A stretch of 54,527 bases of DNA from Muribaculaceae bacterium (GTDB lineage Bacteria > Bacteroidota > Bacteroidia > Bacteroidales > Muribaculaceae): contig JAIDYR010000068.1 in the NCBI GenBank assembly GCA_029057985.1, positions 1 to 54,527 on the forward strand, given 5' to 3'. Position numbers and translations under genes: made by a program. Below the pieces are notes generated by a model. The model saw only the letters and a list, made by a program, of their open reading frames with translations, ran no database searches and had not been told where the DNA came from. Positions 45,536 through 54,527 of this stretch are shown piece by piece (the stretch's first letter is position 1; each line of letters starts with the position of its first letter).

Positions 45536-46432
45536 ATGAAAAAGATCAGAGCAGCCATAGTCGGCTACGGCAATATCGGACACGCTGTCCTGGAAGCTCT
45601 TACGGAGGCTCCGGATTTCGAGGTGGCCGGTATCGTACGTCGCAATCCTGCGGAGCGTGCGGGTATCCCGGCGGAAATATCAGTAGTAGGAAACATCAAG
45701 GAACTTGAAAATGTAGATGTGGCGATTTTAGCCGGACCTACTCGTTCGATCGAGGCTCAAGCCAAGGAAATCCTCGCTCTGGGCATCAATACTGTCGACA
45801 GCTTCGATATTCACGGTCAGATTCCCGCACTTCGTAAATCTCTCGGTGAGGTAGCAAAAGAGCATGGCCGGGTAAGCGTGATCTCTTCCGGTTGGGATCC
45901 GGGCAGCGACTCTGTCGTGCGTACTCTTATGGAAGCGATCGCCCCGAAGGGCATTACTTATACTAATTTCGGTCCCGGGCGCTCTATGGGTCATACCGTA
46001 GCCGTCAAGGCCATCGAAGGGGTTAAGGATGCGCTTTCGATGACTATCCCCGTCGGGACCGGAATCCATCGCCGTATGGTATATGTCGAGCTCCTTCCCG
46101 GTTATGAACTTGAGAAGGTAGCCGCCGCAATTAAGGCAGATCCTTACTTTGCAAGCGATGAGACCCACGTGATAAAGGTAGATTCCGTCGACGCTCTTAA
46201 CGACGTAGGCCATGGCGTCAATCTCGTGCGCAAAGGAGTATCGGGCAAGACCCACAATCAGATGCTCGAATTCGACATGAAGATCAATAACCCGGCTCTG
46301 ACAGGTCAGGTGCTCGTATGCGTGGCGCGCGCTTCAATGCGCCTGCAACCCGGATGCTATACCATGATCGAGATTCCCGTAGTCGACCTTCTTCCCGGAG
46401 ACCGCGATTATTGGGTTGAGCATCTGGTATAA
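45536..46432 (+). CDS. ddh: meso-Diaminopimelate dehydrogenase
   Basis: I start at ATG 45536; a TTG frame extension to 45497 adds 13 unlikely residues. The 298-residue NADP enzyme has the Rossmann motif V-G-Y-G-N-I-G near residue 9 and typical Ddh motifs (D-S-F-D-I-H, S-S-G-W-D-P-G, G-P-G-R-S-M-G-H). It makes meso-diaminopimelate from tetrahydrodipicolinate in one step for lysine and peptidoglycan. A possible TAACTTTG -7 element is at 45442-45449. Confidence 0.95.
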   Translation: MKKIRAAIVGYGNIGHAVLEALTEAPDFEVAGIVRRNPAERAGIPAEISVVGNIKELENVDVAILAGPTRSIEAQAKEILALGINTVDSFDIHGQIPALRKSLGEVAKEHGRVSVISSGWDPGSDSVVRTLMEAIAPKGITYTNFGPGRSMGHTVAVKAIEGVKDALSMTIPVGTGIHRRMVYVELLPGYELEKVAAAIKADPYFASDETHVIKVDSVDALNDVGHGVNLVRKGVSGKTHNQMLEFDMKINNPALTGQVLVCVARASMRLQPGCYTMIEIPVVDLLPGDRDYWVEHLV

Positions 46433-46460
46433 TCAGCTCAATATAACCCGAAGATTATAT

Positions 46461-46508
46461 AAAATAAAAAGGATTCGTATCGAAGCTGATGCGAATCCTT
46501 TTTATTTT
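46461..46508. terminator. Bidirectional terminator between ddh and rpmE2
   Basis: AAAATAAAAAGGATTCG (46461-46477) and its exact complement (46492-46508) flank a 14-base loop with T tracts on both strands, between convergent genes. Confidence 0.93.
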
Positions 46509-46548
46509 GTTGTAGAAGTTGCGACTTCTCAGACTTTCGGCGCAAGTC

Positions 46549-46803
46549 TTACTTCTTGGAGCGGTTGCCGTAGCGGCTGCGGAATTTGTCGACGCGACCG
46601 GCGGTATCGACGAGTTTCTGCTTGCCGGTGAAGAAGGGGTGAGAAGCGCTGGTGATTTCCAGCTTTACGAGGGGATACTCTTTGCCGTCAACTTCGATAG
46701 TTTCCCTTGAAGCAACTGTAGAGCGAGTGATGAAGATTTCGTCGTTCGACATATCTTTGAATACCACTTCGCGGTAGTTAGAGGGATGGATGTCTTTTTT
46801 CAT
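46549..46803 (-). CDS. rpmE2: Ribosomal protein L31 type B
   Basis: The 84-residue protein has the L31 pattern (M-K-K-D-I-H-P, then S-H-P-F-F-T-G-K-Q) and no cysteine at all, so it is the zinc-free (C-minus) type. In many bacteria this form replaces zinc-binding L31 under zinc limitation; in Bacteroidota it is usually the regular form. It has a consensus promoter. Confidence 0.96.
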   Translation of the reverse strand: MKKDIHPSNYREVVFKDMSNDEIFITRSTVASRETIEVDGKEYPLVKLEITSASHPFFTGKQKLVDTAGRVDKFRSRYGNRSKK

Positions 46804-46927
46804 TTTAATTTTCTGCAGTTAAAATTAATTTAAATTGCTGAATATTAGCGAAAAATCCTGGAAGCGGACTTTTGGCGTCAATTCATTTGATAGCGTAGCA
46901 GGTCGCGATCCCACTACAATCGGCCTG

Positions 46928-46958
46928 CAAAGTTACAAATTTTCCCCGATATGACAAA
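46928..46958 (-). promoter_or_regulatory. Promoter of rpmE2
   Basis: On the - strand TTTG (46955-46958), 19 bases, TAACTTTG (46928-46935). The leader before rpmE2 is about 120 bases. Confidence 0.72.
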
Positions 46959-47039
46959 GCGATTTCCAAAAAATCGCCCCGCGCGACGTAATCAATACGG
47001 CGGCGGGGCAAACTTAGAAACGCTTAGTAATATATATAA

Positions 47040-48932
47040 TTATTCGAATTCAATGAGGGGTTGGTCGGTAGCTACGACGTCGTTAACGCCGACAAGGATA
47101 CGCTTTACAGTTCCGTCGATGTCGGAAGCGAGGTCATTTTCCATCTTCATCGCTTCATAGACGAGGACGTTCTGACCTGATTTTACCTTATCGCCGGGCT
47201 TAACGAGGATTTCCATTACAGTGCCGCCCATGGGAGCTTTGACTGTCGGGCCTGTGATCTTCTCCTTTGGAGCCTCTTCTTTCTTTGGAGCCTCGGTCTC
47301 AGCCTTGGGAGCGGCTGCCTGAGCGGCTTCGTATTCAGCTTTACGCTTGTTTTTGAGGAAACCGGTAGCTACTGCGGGGAGAAGCTGGAGGAGTAGATAT
47401 TCCTCATCGTTCTGCGCGAGTTTTACGCCTCCGAACTCGGGGAGTTCAGGATTAGCTGGCTTCTTGTAGTTGTCTACATTGTAGGGAGTTTCTACGGGAG
47501 AACCTGTGATCTTTTCGCGGAAAGCGGGATCTACTGCAACCGGAGTCTTGCCGTATTCGCCCTTGACGAGAGCTACAAACTGATTGTTCTTATTGGAATA
47601 ATCGGGAGCTCCTTTGCGGCGGTCGAGAGCGAGAGCCACAGCCTGAGAGCCTACGATCTGGCTTGTCGGGGTGACCAGAGGCACCAGACCTGCATCGCGG
47701 CGCACCTTCGGGATAAGAGCCATAGCCTCATTGAGCACATCTTCAGCGTTGAGCTGACGGAGATTTGCAACCATATTGGAGTACATTCCGCCCGGCACCT
47801 CAGCGTCCTTGACCAGTTCATTTGGTTTCGGGAATCCGAAGTAAGCTTCGATCTTATGGCATGCATCAAGGAGTTCAGCCTCATTGTTCTCGCCGGCCAT
47901 CTTGATAGCGCGGTCGAATTCAGCATCGATATCGGCAGGCATGGCAGCATAAGCCTCATCGAAGTCGCGTGGCCATGTATCCTTCTGAAGGTCGAACGCG
48001 GCAAGAGCCTTACGGGCATCTTTAAGTTTGGCGCGGATCTTCGCTACTGCCTCCATGTTAACGTCCATCTTGATGCCGAGTTTCTGACAGAAGATCCAGA
48101 CGAGCTCGATAGCGGGAGCAGCTGAGCCACCTCCGAACCACCAGATATTGGTGTCGACGATATCGACGCCCTTTATGATAGCTGTCAGGACAGATGCCAG
48201 ACCATAGCCGGGAGTACAGTGAGTATGGAAATCTACAGGCACCTTGACAGCCTGCTTTAGTTTGGGCATGAGGGTAAAGATACGCGCCGGATTTACCAGA
48301 CCTGCCATATCTTTAAGGGTGATCATCTTGGCGCCGATGCGTTCCATCTCGCGCGCTTTATCGACGAAGTATTCATCGGTGAAGATCTTTTCAGCTACAA
48401 CGGGTTCGCTGTCGCCTCCTCCGAAAAGACGGGCGAAGAAGCCTTTCTTCTTGGGTGCGGGTGCGGGCGCTTCATCCTTGGGGTCTACGGTATAGCATAC
48501 AGCTGCGTCAGCGATGCCTCCGAGTTCATTGATCATGCGGATCGATTCCTTGATATTGTCGATATCATTGAGAGCATCGAAGATACGCATGACATTAAGG
48601 CCATTCTTGATAGCTTCCTTATAGAATCCTTCGAGCACATAGTCGGGATAGGGAACATAGCCGAAGAGGTTGCGGCCGCGTGAGAGAGCGGAGAGGAGTG
48701 AAATTCCCTTCATTTCTTTCGAGCAAGCACGCAGGCGATCCCATGGGGATTCGCCGAGATAACGCATCACTGAATCGGGCACTGCGCCGCCCCATACTTC
48801 CATTATATAGAAATGGGCATCGCGGTAGAGGGGAAGAAGTTGGTCAATGTTTTCCTGCTTCATGCGGGTTGCAAAGAGGGACTGCTGACCGTCGCGAAGA
48901 GTAAGGTCGCGAATTTTCAGAACTTTCTCCAT
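47040..48932 (-). CDS. Biotin-dependent carboxyltransferase (oxaloacetate decarboxylase alpha-like)
   Basis: The 630-residue protein has an N-terminal carboxyltransferase domain (R-D-G-Q-Q-S near 13-18; metal ligands in D-F-H-T-H-C), a PYC/OadA domain and an Ala/Pro/Glu-rich linker. The C-terminal biotinyl domain carries Lys in E-A-M-K-M-E. It is like the oxaloacetate decarboxylase alpha or pyruvate carboxylase B subunit. No beta/gamma sodium pump or biotin carboxylase gene is next to it, so the partner is elsewhere. A short insert (about 152-180) with P-A-P-K-K-K is unusual within the carboxyltransferase domain. Confidence 0.9.
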   Translation of the reverse strand: MEKVLKIRDLTLRDGQQSLFATRMKQENIDQLLPLYRDAHFYIMEVWGGAVPDSVMRYLGESPWDRLRACSKEMKGISLLSALSRGRNLFGYVPYPDYVLEGFYKEAIKNGLNVMRIFDALNDIDNIKESIRMINELGGIADAAVCYTVDPKDEAPAPAPKKKGFFARLFGGGDSEPVVAEKIFTDEYFVDKAREMERIGAKMITLKDMAGLVNPARIFTLMPKLKQAVKVPVDFHTHCTPGYGLASVLTAIIKGVDIVDTNIWWFGGGSAAPAIELVWIFCQKLGIKMDVNMEAVAKIRAKLKDARKALAAFDLQKDTWPRDFDEAYAAMPADIDAEFDRAIKMAGENNEAELLDACHKIEAYFGFPKPNELVKDAEVPGGMYSNMVANLRQLNAEDVLNEAMALIPKVRRDAGLVPLVTPTSQIVGSQAVALALDRRKGAPDYSNKNNQFVALVKGEYGKTPVAVDPAFREKITGSPVETPYNVDNYKKPANPELPEFGGVKLAQNDEEYLLLQLLPAVATGFLKNKRKAEYEAAQAAAPKAETEAPKKEEAPKEKITGPTVKAPMGGTVMEILVKPGDKVKSGQNVLVYEAMKMENDLASDIDGTVKRILVGVNDVVATDQPLIEFE

Positions 48933-48998
48933 GAGATGATCTTGTTTTTATGTGTTAGATTTAAGAATTTTTATCTATTAGCCGGGGCTTGACAAGCA

Positions 48999-49030
48999 AG
49001 CGTCCGAGGGCTTAAATGCCTTCGGACGCT
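48999..49030 (-). terminator. Hairpin after the PBP1A gene
   Basis: AGCGTCCGAGGG and CCTTCGGACGCT form a 12-bp stem with one G-U pair around an 8-base loop, 65 bases after the stop. An AT-rich region with a second small stem (CGGAA/TTCCG) lies between. Confidence 0.55.
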
Positions 49031-49094
49031 AAATTATATCATTTTTTTGAAATACGGAAAAAATTCCGCATTTTTTTTAAAAAAAAGTTGAAAA

Positions 49095-51530
49095 TCAATC
49101 GAAGATGCCTTCAGTGCTTTCGGTCATCTCGAAGGCCTCGCTTGTGCGCGGGCCTCCTCCATATCCGGCCTTACCTCCTTCGCAAGGTGTGAAATCTGCG
49201 GGGAAATCGAACTTGGCGTCCTGACTGTACGGTAGCTTTTTGTCGGCGTATACCTTCTTCATGAAGAGTCCGTAGATCGGAAGGGCAGCCTTGGCGCCCT
49301 GGCCGATAGCTCCGGATGAGAATCGGATATTGCGTTCCTCGCCTCCGACCCATACTCCTGTCACCAGGTCAGGCGTGAAGGCCATGAACCACGCATCGGC
49401 ATTGGAGTTAGTCGTACCGGTCTTGCCTCCCGTCTGAGCGTAAATGCCGTAACTGCCGCGCAGACCGCGACCCGTGCCTTTGTCGACTACGTCAAATAAT
49501 ACGTCGGTGATTCGATATGCGCCGATTTCCGAAAGAGCTTCAGTGCGGTGCGCTGTCGGAGAGTAGATTACATTGCCCTGATTATCTTCAATGCGGGTGA
49601 CGAAGACCGGATCGACCCGGATCCCCTTGTTGGCAAAGGTAGAATATCCTCCCACCATTTCGCGCACCGATGCATCAAACGAACCCAGAGCAAGCGTATG
49701 GTTGGGAATTACATACCCCGAGATTCCATACATTCGCAATTTATTGACGAAATTAGGCACCTTCATCTCGTTGATGAGCCGGGCTGAAATCCAGTTGTTG
49801 GAGGTTGTCAGAGCCCAACGCAGATCTACCATCTGACCGGCTCGACCGCCGCTTGAACTGCGCGGGCGCCAGCCTCCGAAATTAGGTTGTGTATTGCTGA
49901 ATCTGTCGCAAGGATCATAATCCTGTTCGAATGCCATGGCATAAAGGAATGGCTTTGCTGTAGATCCGACCTGGCGCTTGCCGCGTGAGACCATATCGTA
50001 TTGGAAGAATGTGAAGTCGGGGCCTCCGACGTAAGCTTTGACATATCCTGTCGTAGGATCCATGGCCATCATTCCTGTCCTAAGGATCGACTTCATATAG
50101 AGCAATGAATCGCGGGGTGACATTGTGACGGTCTTGGTGCCGGGCACAATCTTTCCTTTTGCGTCGCGCACGTATGCAAATACATCCATCTGATACTTCT
50201 CCAGGAAGGAATTTTCGATCTCGGCCTCTGATTTCCCGGCGGCTGCCATCTTCTGCCAGCGTTCGGTCTGTCGCATCGCCTGCTTGATGAGCTTCTGAGC
50301 CCCTTCGGCGGAAAGGTCCGATCCGATAGAGTAAGGACCGTAAGGACGATTGCGATGCTCGGCATCAAAGGCAGGCTGAAGAGTGCCTCCGAGATGCTGC
50401 CAGACTGCTTCCTCAGCATAATTCTGCATTGTCACATCTATAGTGGAATAGATGCGCAGGCCATCCGTATATAGATCATAGTAAGAACCGTCAGGTTTAG
50501 GATTCTTCAGGATCCAGCCATAGAGGGGATTGTCTTCCCACAAGGTAGAGTCAGTCTTATAGTTGCCGTATGCGAGATTATAGCTGAGATCGGAATTGAA
50601 GCTGGCTCGGCTTGGACGCTCAGGCTTCTTGGCAGTCATCATCCGGCGTATTTCCTCTCTTAGATATGGAGCGCCTCCTTCACGATGGTCGACCTTATGA
50701 TAATCGAGTCCGAGAGGCTGGGCCTGATAGGTAGCCGCCTCTGCTTTGGACAGCATCCCGGCCTTGACCATCTGGTCGATGACCGTGTTTCGACGGTTGA
50801 GAGTGCGCTCAGGATGGCGAAGAGGATTGTAATATGCCGGATTCTTAAGCATCCCGACGAGCATGGCTGCCTCAGGCACTGTCAGTTGATCAGGCTCCTT
50901 ACCGAAATAGACGTTTGCCGCAGTCTTGATGCCGACTGCATTATTGAGGAAGTCAAATCGATTGAGATACATGTTGATGATCTCATCCTTGGTATAAAAA
51001 CGCTCCAGTTTGATTGCGATCATCCATTCAATCGGCTTCTGCAAAGCACGCTTAAACATATTTGTCGACGGCTGAGAGTAGAGCTGCTTGGCAAGCTGCT
51101 GAGTGATAGTAGAGCCTCCACCTGACGACTTATCCCGAAGGATGAGTGTCTTGATCATCGTGCGTCCGAGAGCCATGAAGTCGATGCCGGAATGTTGCTT
51201 GAAGCGAGCATCCTCAGTAGCGATCAGAGCGTCGATGACATGAGGCGAGACAGCGTCATAATCATTGTAGACGCGATTGCCGGCTCCGGCAAAATAGCGC
51301 CCCAGTTCGGTCGTGCCATCCGAAGCGTAGACTACAGAAGCCAGCTTATCATGCGGATCTTCAAGTTCTTCGATCGGAGGCATATAGCCTATGACTCCAT
51401 TATAAATGAGCAATAAAAGCAACGCGATGATGAAGCCGAATCCCAAAAACGAGATCCAGAGCCATTTGACGACCTTATTTGTCGAAGTCCATTTCTTAAG
51501 TGTATTATTCGGAGTTTTCTTTGAATCCAT
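49095..51530 (-). CDS. Class A penicillin-binding protein (PBP1A type)
   Basis: The 811-residue enzyme makes peptidoglycan. After a cytoplasmic N-terminus and a membrane helix (about 22-45) comes the GT51 glycosyltransferase domain with catalytic Glu in E-D-A-R-F and the G-G-S-T-I-T-Q-Q-L motif. The transpeptidase domain follows with S-T-A-K as the active-site S-x2-K, S-N-N, and K-T-G-T. Length and order fit PBP1A. It has a consensus promoter and no operon partner. Confidence 0.95.
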   Translation of the reverse strand: MDSKKTPNNTLKKWTSTNKVVKWLWISFLGFGFIIALLLLLIYNGVIGYMPPIEELEDPHDKLASVVYASDGTTELGRYFAGAGNRVYNDYDAVSPHVIDALIATEDARFKQHSGIDFMALGRTMIKTLILRDKSSGGGSTITQQLAKQLYSQPSTNMFKRALQKPIEWMIAIKLERFYTKDEIINMYLNRFDFLNNAVGIKTAANVYFGKEPDQLTVPEAAMLVGMLKNPAYYNPLRHPERTLNRRNTVIDQMVKAGMLSKAEAATYQAQPLGLDYHKVDHREGGAPYLREEIRRMMTAKKPERPSRASFNSDLSYNLAYGNYKTDSTLWEDNPLYGWILKNPKPDGSYYDLYTDGLRIYSTIDVTMQNYAEEAVWQHLGGTLQPAFDAEHRNRPYGPYSIGSDLSAEGAQKLIKQAMRQTERWQKMAAAGKSEAEIENSFLEKYQMDVFAYVRDAKGKIVPGTKTVTMSPRDSLLYMKSILRTGMMAMDPTTGYVKAYVGGPDFTFFQYDMVSRGKRQVGSTAKPFLYAMAFEQDYDPCDRFSNTQPNFGGWRPRSSSGGRAGQMVDLRWALTTSNNWISARLINEMKVPNFVNKLRMYGISGYVIPNHTLALGSFDASVREMVGGYSTFANKGIRVDPVFVTRIEDNQGNVIYSPTAHRTEALSEIGAYRITDVLFDVVDKGTGRGLRGSYGIYAQTGGKTGTTNSNADAWFMAFTPDLVTGVWVGGEERNIRFSSGAIGQGAKAALPIYGLFMKKVYADKKLPYSQDAKFDFPADFTPCEGGKAGYGGGPRTSEAFEMTESTEGIFD

Positions 51531-51629
51531 CGAGATGAAGTTGAAAAATCGCTTTTAGAAAAAGAGTCGCGTCATCGCTGAGACAGACGGAAGAGTCGTT
51601 TTCTCATTTGTGCGGACCGATTCAAAGAG

Positions 51630-51661
51630 CAAAGTTAATCAGACTTTCTGAAATTCGCAAA
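51630..51661 (-). promoter_or_regulatory. Promoter of the PBP1A gene
   Basis: On the - strand TTTG (51658-51661), exactly 20 bases, TAACTTTG (51630-51637). The leader is about 90 bases. Confidence 0.78.
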
Positions 51662-51771
51662 GAATCGCCGATAATTTTTTGGTTCTTTGATTTTTGTCAA
51701 GCCTGAACTCTCTATTGATAGAGATGATAACTTTCGCAACTGATAATATTTATGCGGCAATCACGCAGCTT

Positions 51772-52683
51772 CTAAAAGTGGAATTCCAAGCCTATCTCCA
51801 TTCCGATTCGGTTTAATTTGCATTTGGCCATCGTGTTATTAAGCGATTTCCCGATAAGACCATTATCTTCATTATACGTTATTATGGCTTCTCTTTCAGT
51901 TATATCTCCATCTCTGATGGGAATACGGTCAGGCCTTAACCCGGACGTCAGACCTGCATTATAATTAACCCCGACTGATAGAGAAAGATCCCGGATTATA
52001 TGAAATCTTACGCCTGCTTCAATCATCCATGCAAGAGTAGTTCTGAATCCGGGGTTATCGGAAATTTTGATTGATGATAGATCCCGAGTGCCAAAGTCGT
52101 TTAGCCATTCGTCATCAATCATTAAGTTATCATATTGCGGATAAATTCCAAAACTCGAGATAGTGCCATTTTTGTATTCGGACTTTGACTTCAAGTTAAG
52201 GTCCAAAAGCAATCCCGATTTGGCAAAGAGATCCCATTTATCGTGGATATTATAACTATACCGGATGAAAATCGGGATTCCTAATCCGAGAGTTTTCAGA
52301 TTCAGTTCGGCATCGCTGACGGCAGAATGTCGGATATAATAATCTCCATCCTGATCAGCTTCTGGATCCGCTGCATAATTATATTTGAAATCGGCGAAGT
52401 CAGCACTAAAAGAACTCATCTCTACTTCAATGCCGGTCCCTGCATCTAAAGAATTTTTTCCGATTCTACAGAAAGTGTACATGAACTCAAGACCGAAACG
52501 ATTTTGAGAAGATTTGTCAGATTCCATCGGCAGACTATAATCTATATTAAACGCCGACCCAAGGCCGATATCCGCCTTGGCTTTTATTCCGAATCGTTTG
52601 TCAGAGCCGATATTCTGACCGTAAGTGTATGCGACACTAACGGCCAGAATTATCAGAGTCATTATAAATCTATTATTCATCAT
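51772..52683 (-). CDS. Outer-membrane beta-barrel protein
   Basis: The 303-residue product has a signal peptide (about 1-22, ending T-Y-G) and alternating beta strands with a final strand ending in F (G-L-E-F-H-F), typical of PorT/OmpW-like barrels in Bacteroidota. No substrate is suggested. Its start overlaps the stop of the upstream surface-protein gene (ATGA on the - strand), so the two are coupled and may act together at the outer membrane. Confidence 0.78.
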   Translation of the reverse strand: MMNNRFIMTLIILAVSVAYTYGQNIGSDKRFGIKAKADIGLGSAFNIDYSLPMESDKSSQNRFGLEFMYTFCRIGKNSLDAGTGIEVEMSSFSADFADFKYNYAADPEADQDGDYYIRHSAVSDAELNLKTLGLGIPIFIRYSYNIHDKWDLFAKSGLLLDLNLKSKSEYKNGTISSFGIYPQYDNLMIDDEWLNDFGTRDLSSIKISDNPGFRTTLAWMIEAGVRFHIIRDLSLSVGVNYNAGLTSGLRPDRIPIRDGDITEREAIITYNEDNGLIGKSLNNTMAKCKLNRIGMEIGLEFHF

Positions 52684-54527
52684 TTGATATTAACTTTCTT
52701 TACGACAGCTTCGTTACCGGATTGCACACGCACAACGTAAATACCATGATTTAATCCAAGACTGTTGACAGGAATTATCCGGTAATTATGTGATGGGACA
52801 TGCTCTGTGAATAGCACCTCGCCATTTAATGAATAAATGGTAACTTGAGTGTCTGAGTCCGTATTAATCTCAATTTTGATATCTCCACCCTTATTCTGAA
52901 TCCAATCTGCCGGATTCTTCTGTATGGATATCTCCTTATGAATCGAGTCGTCGAAAATCGAACCGTCGAATTCATCGATATTACCATCAGCATATCTACG
53001 CCTACTTGTTACGATGGAGCCGTCCTCATAAGTCCATTCCGTATAACACCACTTGGGAATCTCCGGATTATCATAAATTGAAACATCATATCGTGCATAA
53101 CGTTTAGGTCCTTTTTCTACGATATGGTCAACGCCTGATTCATCCGTATAACCGAATACGAATCGGTAGCCATGTTTTATCAATTCCGAATCCTGGAGAG
53201 TGAATAGTGCTACCATCACTTTGGATGAACCACTGCCTTTACAGGTAAGTTGGCGCGGAGTTTCCGGTGCGCGATAAACATCTACGGCAATGGGGTCTGC
53301 ATGAATCTCAGCCCATATTTCGCCAAGTGGAGACATATTGATTGCTGAAAAATTATATGTCCGATGCTCAATAGTTTTTTCTGCGCTATTAGCCATTGAC
53401 ATTTCAATGGAATGCTCCAGCTCTTGAGATAGTTGTTGGCCTTCACTATGCCAAGCAAAATCCCATCCTTCATCGTGACCTCCGCAAGGATAGGTAGCTG
53501 ACATTGTGTAGATGTTATCCTCTCTGATCTTTTCGTGAGATCCAGCTACTATAACGTCACTATCTGGGGAGGGCCAGGTAATTACCTTGAAACTAATCGA
53601 TTGATCAAAAACTACGACTCCATCGCCACAATTGATAATGTGGACAGTATATTCAGATATAGTTTTATCATTCGTAGCCTCACCTATCACTTCGATATTG
53701 TCATTGTTAGAAATTGGACTACTTTTGAATATCCACTCATAGTTGAAACCATCGGGGAATCCACCTTGAGCTTTGACCCACAAATTGGTTGATTGTCCGT
53801 GAAGCAAATGTACTGTTTCCGGACTATGAGTTAATGTTACTTCATCCATTTGGCGAGGCACTACGATAATATGACATCTTGCCTGTACTCCGTTATTGGT
53901 TGAGGCTATGATATCCGTTTCTCCGGCAATCTTGGCAGTGACCTGGCCATTCTCATCAACCATTGCTACTAATTCATTTGAAGAACTCCATGTAATGTTT
54001 TTATCAGTGGTAGTAGTCGGATAGACAGTAGCTTCCAAAAGTAGAGTCTCTTGAGCGATCATAGTAGCTTCAGCCGGATTGAGCGTAATGAATTCAGCCT
54101 CCGTGGGGATAACCTTTACATTAAGCGTAGTGCTTACCCCAGATTTAGCAGTGATTGTAATGATGGTTTCACCTACATGTAATGCTTCTACATTACCTTC
54201 AGAGTCAACAGAAGCGATCTTTGAATCCGAGCATTGATAAGTGACAGATTTGTTTGTGGTTGATTCAGGAGCAATCATAACCTTAATTTTCGTTACATCT
54301 CCAACGTGCATTTCAAGGTTATCACCATCGATGCCCATTCCGAAGAAATCAACCACAACATTCTCCACCGGAGTCTCGATAACGTTAATTTCGCATGTAG
54401 CAGAAACGCCCGAAGCCGAAGTTGCAGTAATAGTTGCAATGCCAACAGCAATAGCGGTAACCTTTCCATTTTCGTCAACTATCGCTATGGACTCATCGCT
54501 TGACTTCCAGATTACCGATTTGTCGGT
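52680..54527 (-). CDS. Surface protein with bacterial Ig-like repeats and type IX sorting domain (5' end outside the window)
   Basis: The frame is open to the right edge, so the N-terminus is missing; 615 codons are visible. A GTG at 54368 is internal. At least three BIg2-type Ig-like repeats lie in the visible N-terminal part (each with a W/C-x-S-S-[DN]-x4-A-x-V-D-x2-G-x-V pattern), followed by a region of unknown fold. The C-terminus, about 75 residues, fits a type A sorting domain of the type IX secretion system (V-T-I-Y-S-L-N-G-E-V-L, then G-I-Y-V-V-R-V-Q-S-G). It would be exported and attached to the outer surface. Confidence 0.85.
   Translation of the reverse strand, partial: TDKSVIWKSSDESIAIVDENGKVTAIAVGIATITATSASGVSATCEINVIETPVENVVVDFFGMGIDGDNLEMHVGDVTKIKVMIAPESTTNKSVTYQCSDSKIASVDSEGNVEALHVGETIITITAKSGVSTTLNVKVIPTEAEFITLNPAEATMIAQETLLLEATVYPTTTTDKNITWSSSNELVAMVDENGQVTAKIAGETDIIASTNNGVQARCHIIVVPRQMDEVTLTHSPETVHLLHGQSTNLWVKAQGGFPDGFNYEWIFKSSPISNNDNIEVIGEATNDKTISEYTVHIINCGDGVVVFDQSISFKVITWPSPDSDVIVAGSHEKIREDNIYTMSATYPCGGHDEGWDFAWHSEGQQLSQELEHSIEMSMANSAEKTIEHRTYNFSAINMSPLGEIWAEIHADPIAVDVYRAPETPRQLTCKGSGSSKVMVALFTLQDSELIKHGYRFVFGYTDESGVDHIVEKGPKRYARYDVSIYDNPEIPKWCYTEWTYEDGSIVTSRRRYADGNIDEFDGSIFDDSIHKEISIQKNPADWIQNKGGDIKIEINTDSDTQVTIYSLNGEVLFTEHVPSHNYRIIPVNSLGLNHGIYVVRVQSGNEAVVKKVNIK

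Noticed and set aside
45728..46255. 175-residue ORF opposite ddh
   Set aside because: It lies fully inside the well-supported ddh gene and has no recognisable domain.
1..54527. CRISPR arrays, rRNA genes, plasmid or phage genes
   Set aside because: No regular short repeats with spacers, no rRNA-like sequence and no replication, capsid or integrase ORF was seen.

Overview
Organism. The window looks like a chromosome segment of a Bacteroidota bacterium, most likely order Bacteroidales (Muribaculaceae-like is my best guess, made from overall character and not from any search). The support is: promoters of the Bacteroidota type (TTTG, 19-20 bases, TAnnTTTG) before several genes; a Rho factor with a very long disordered insertion; a C-terminal domain of the type IX secretion sorting kind; zinc-free ribosomal protein L31; meso-diaminopimelate dehydrogenase; and rubredoxin-first rubrerythrin.

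Left part (1-23749): an accessory island with all genes on the + strand. Bases 1-424 hold no large gene but are dense in structure: a repeated pseudoknot-like element, a 22-bp perfect inverted repeat, a second small inverted repeat and a possible promoter. Then follow a lipoprotein, a SrfB-like actin-fold ATPase, a SrfC-like P-loop GTPase, a membrane-anchored subtilisin, a membrane protein with eight helical repeats, a secreted WG-repeat protein, two beta-sandwich proteins, a five-helix membrane protein and two small exported or membrane proteins. The second half holds two ECF-type sigma factors, a 53-residue ORF, an exported caspase-like peptidase, a membrane protein of anti-sigma-like layout, and an exported TPR-CHAT peptidase. 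Several neighbours overlap by ATGA. An inverted repeat with a compensatory base-pair change is present both before the first gene and over the start codon of the first sigma factor, which ties the two halves together. I infer one system: an NTP-driven SrfB/SrfC core plus three different peptidases (subtilisin, caspase, CHAT), scaffold and sensor proteins, and its own sigma factors. Its purpose (defence, envelope stress response, contact-dependent function) cannot be read from the sequence.

Middle and right part (23736-51530): mostly conserved genes. These are nth and pheS; a TetR-regulated tripartite RND efflux operon with a small P-II-like protein; an SDR-type threonine dehydrogenase; tRNA-His with promoter and terminator; a MITE-like element of 189 bp; an exported alpha/beta hydrolase; rho; tilS; rubrerythrin; ruvX (yqgF), def and ettA; an AspT-type transporter; ddh; rpmE2; a biotin-dependent carboxyltransferase; and a class A penicillin-binding protein. 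Intrinsic terminators separate most units.

Right edge (51772-54527): an outer-membrane beta-barrel protein gene overlaps the end of a surface protein gene with bacterial Ig-like repeats and a type IX sorting domain. The latter runs off the window, so its N-terminus is missing.
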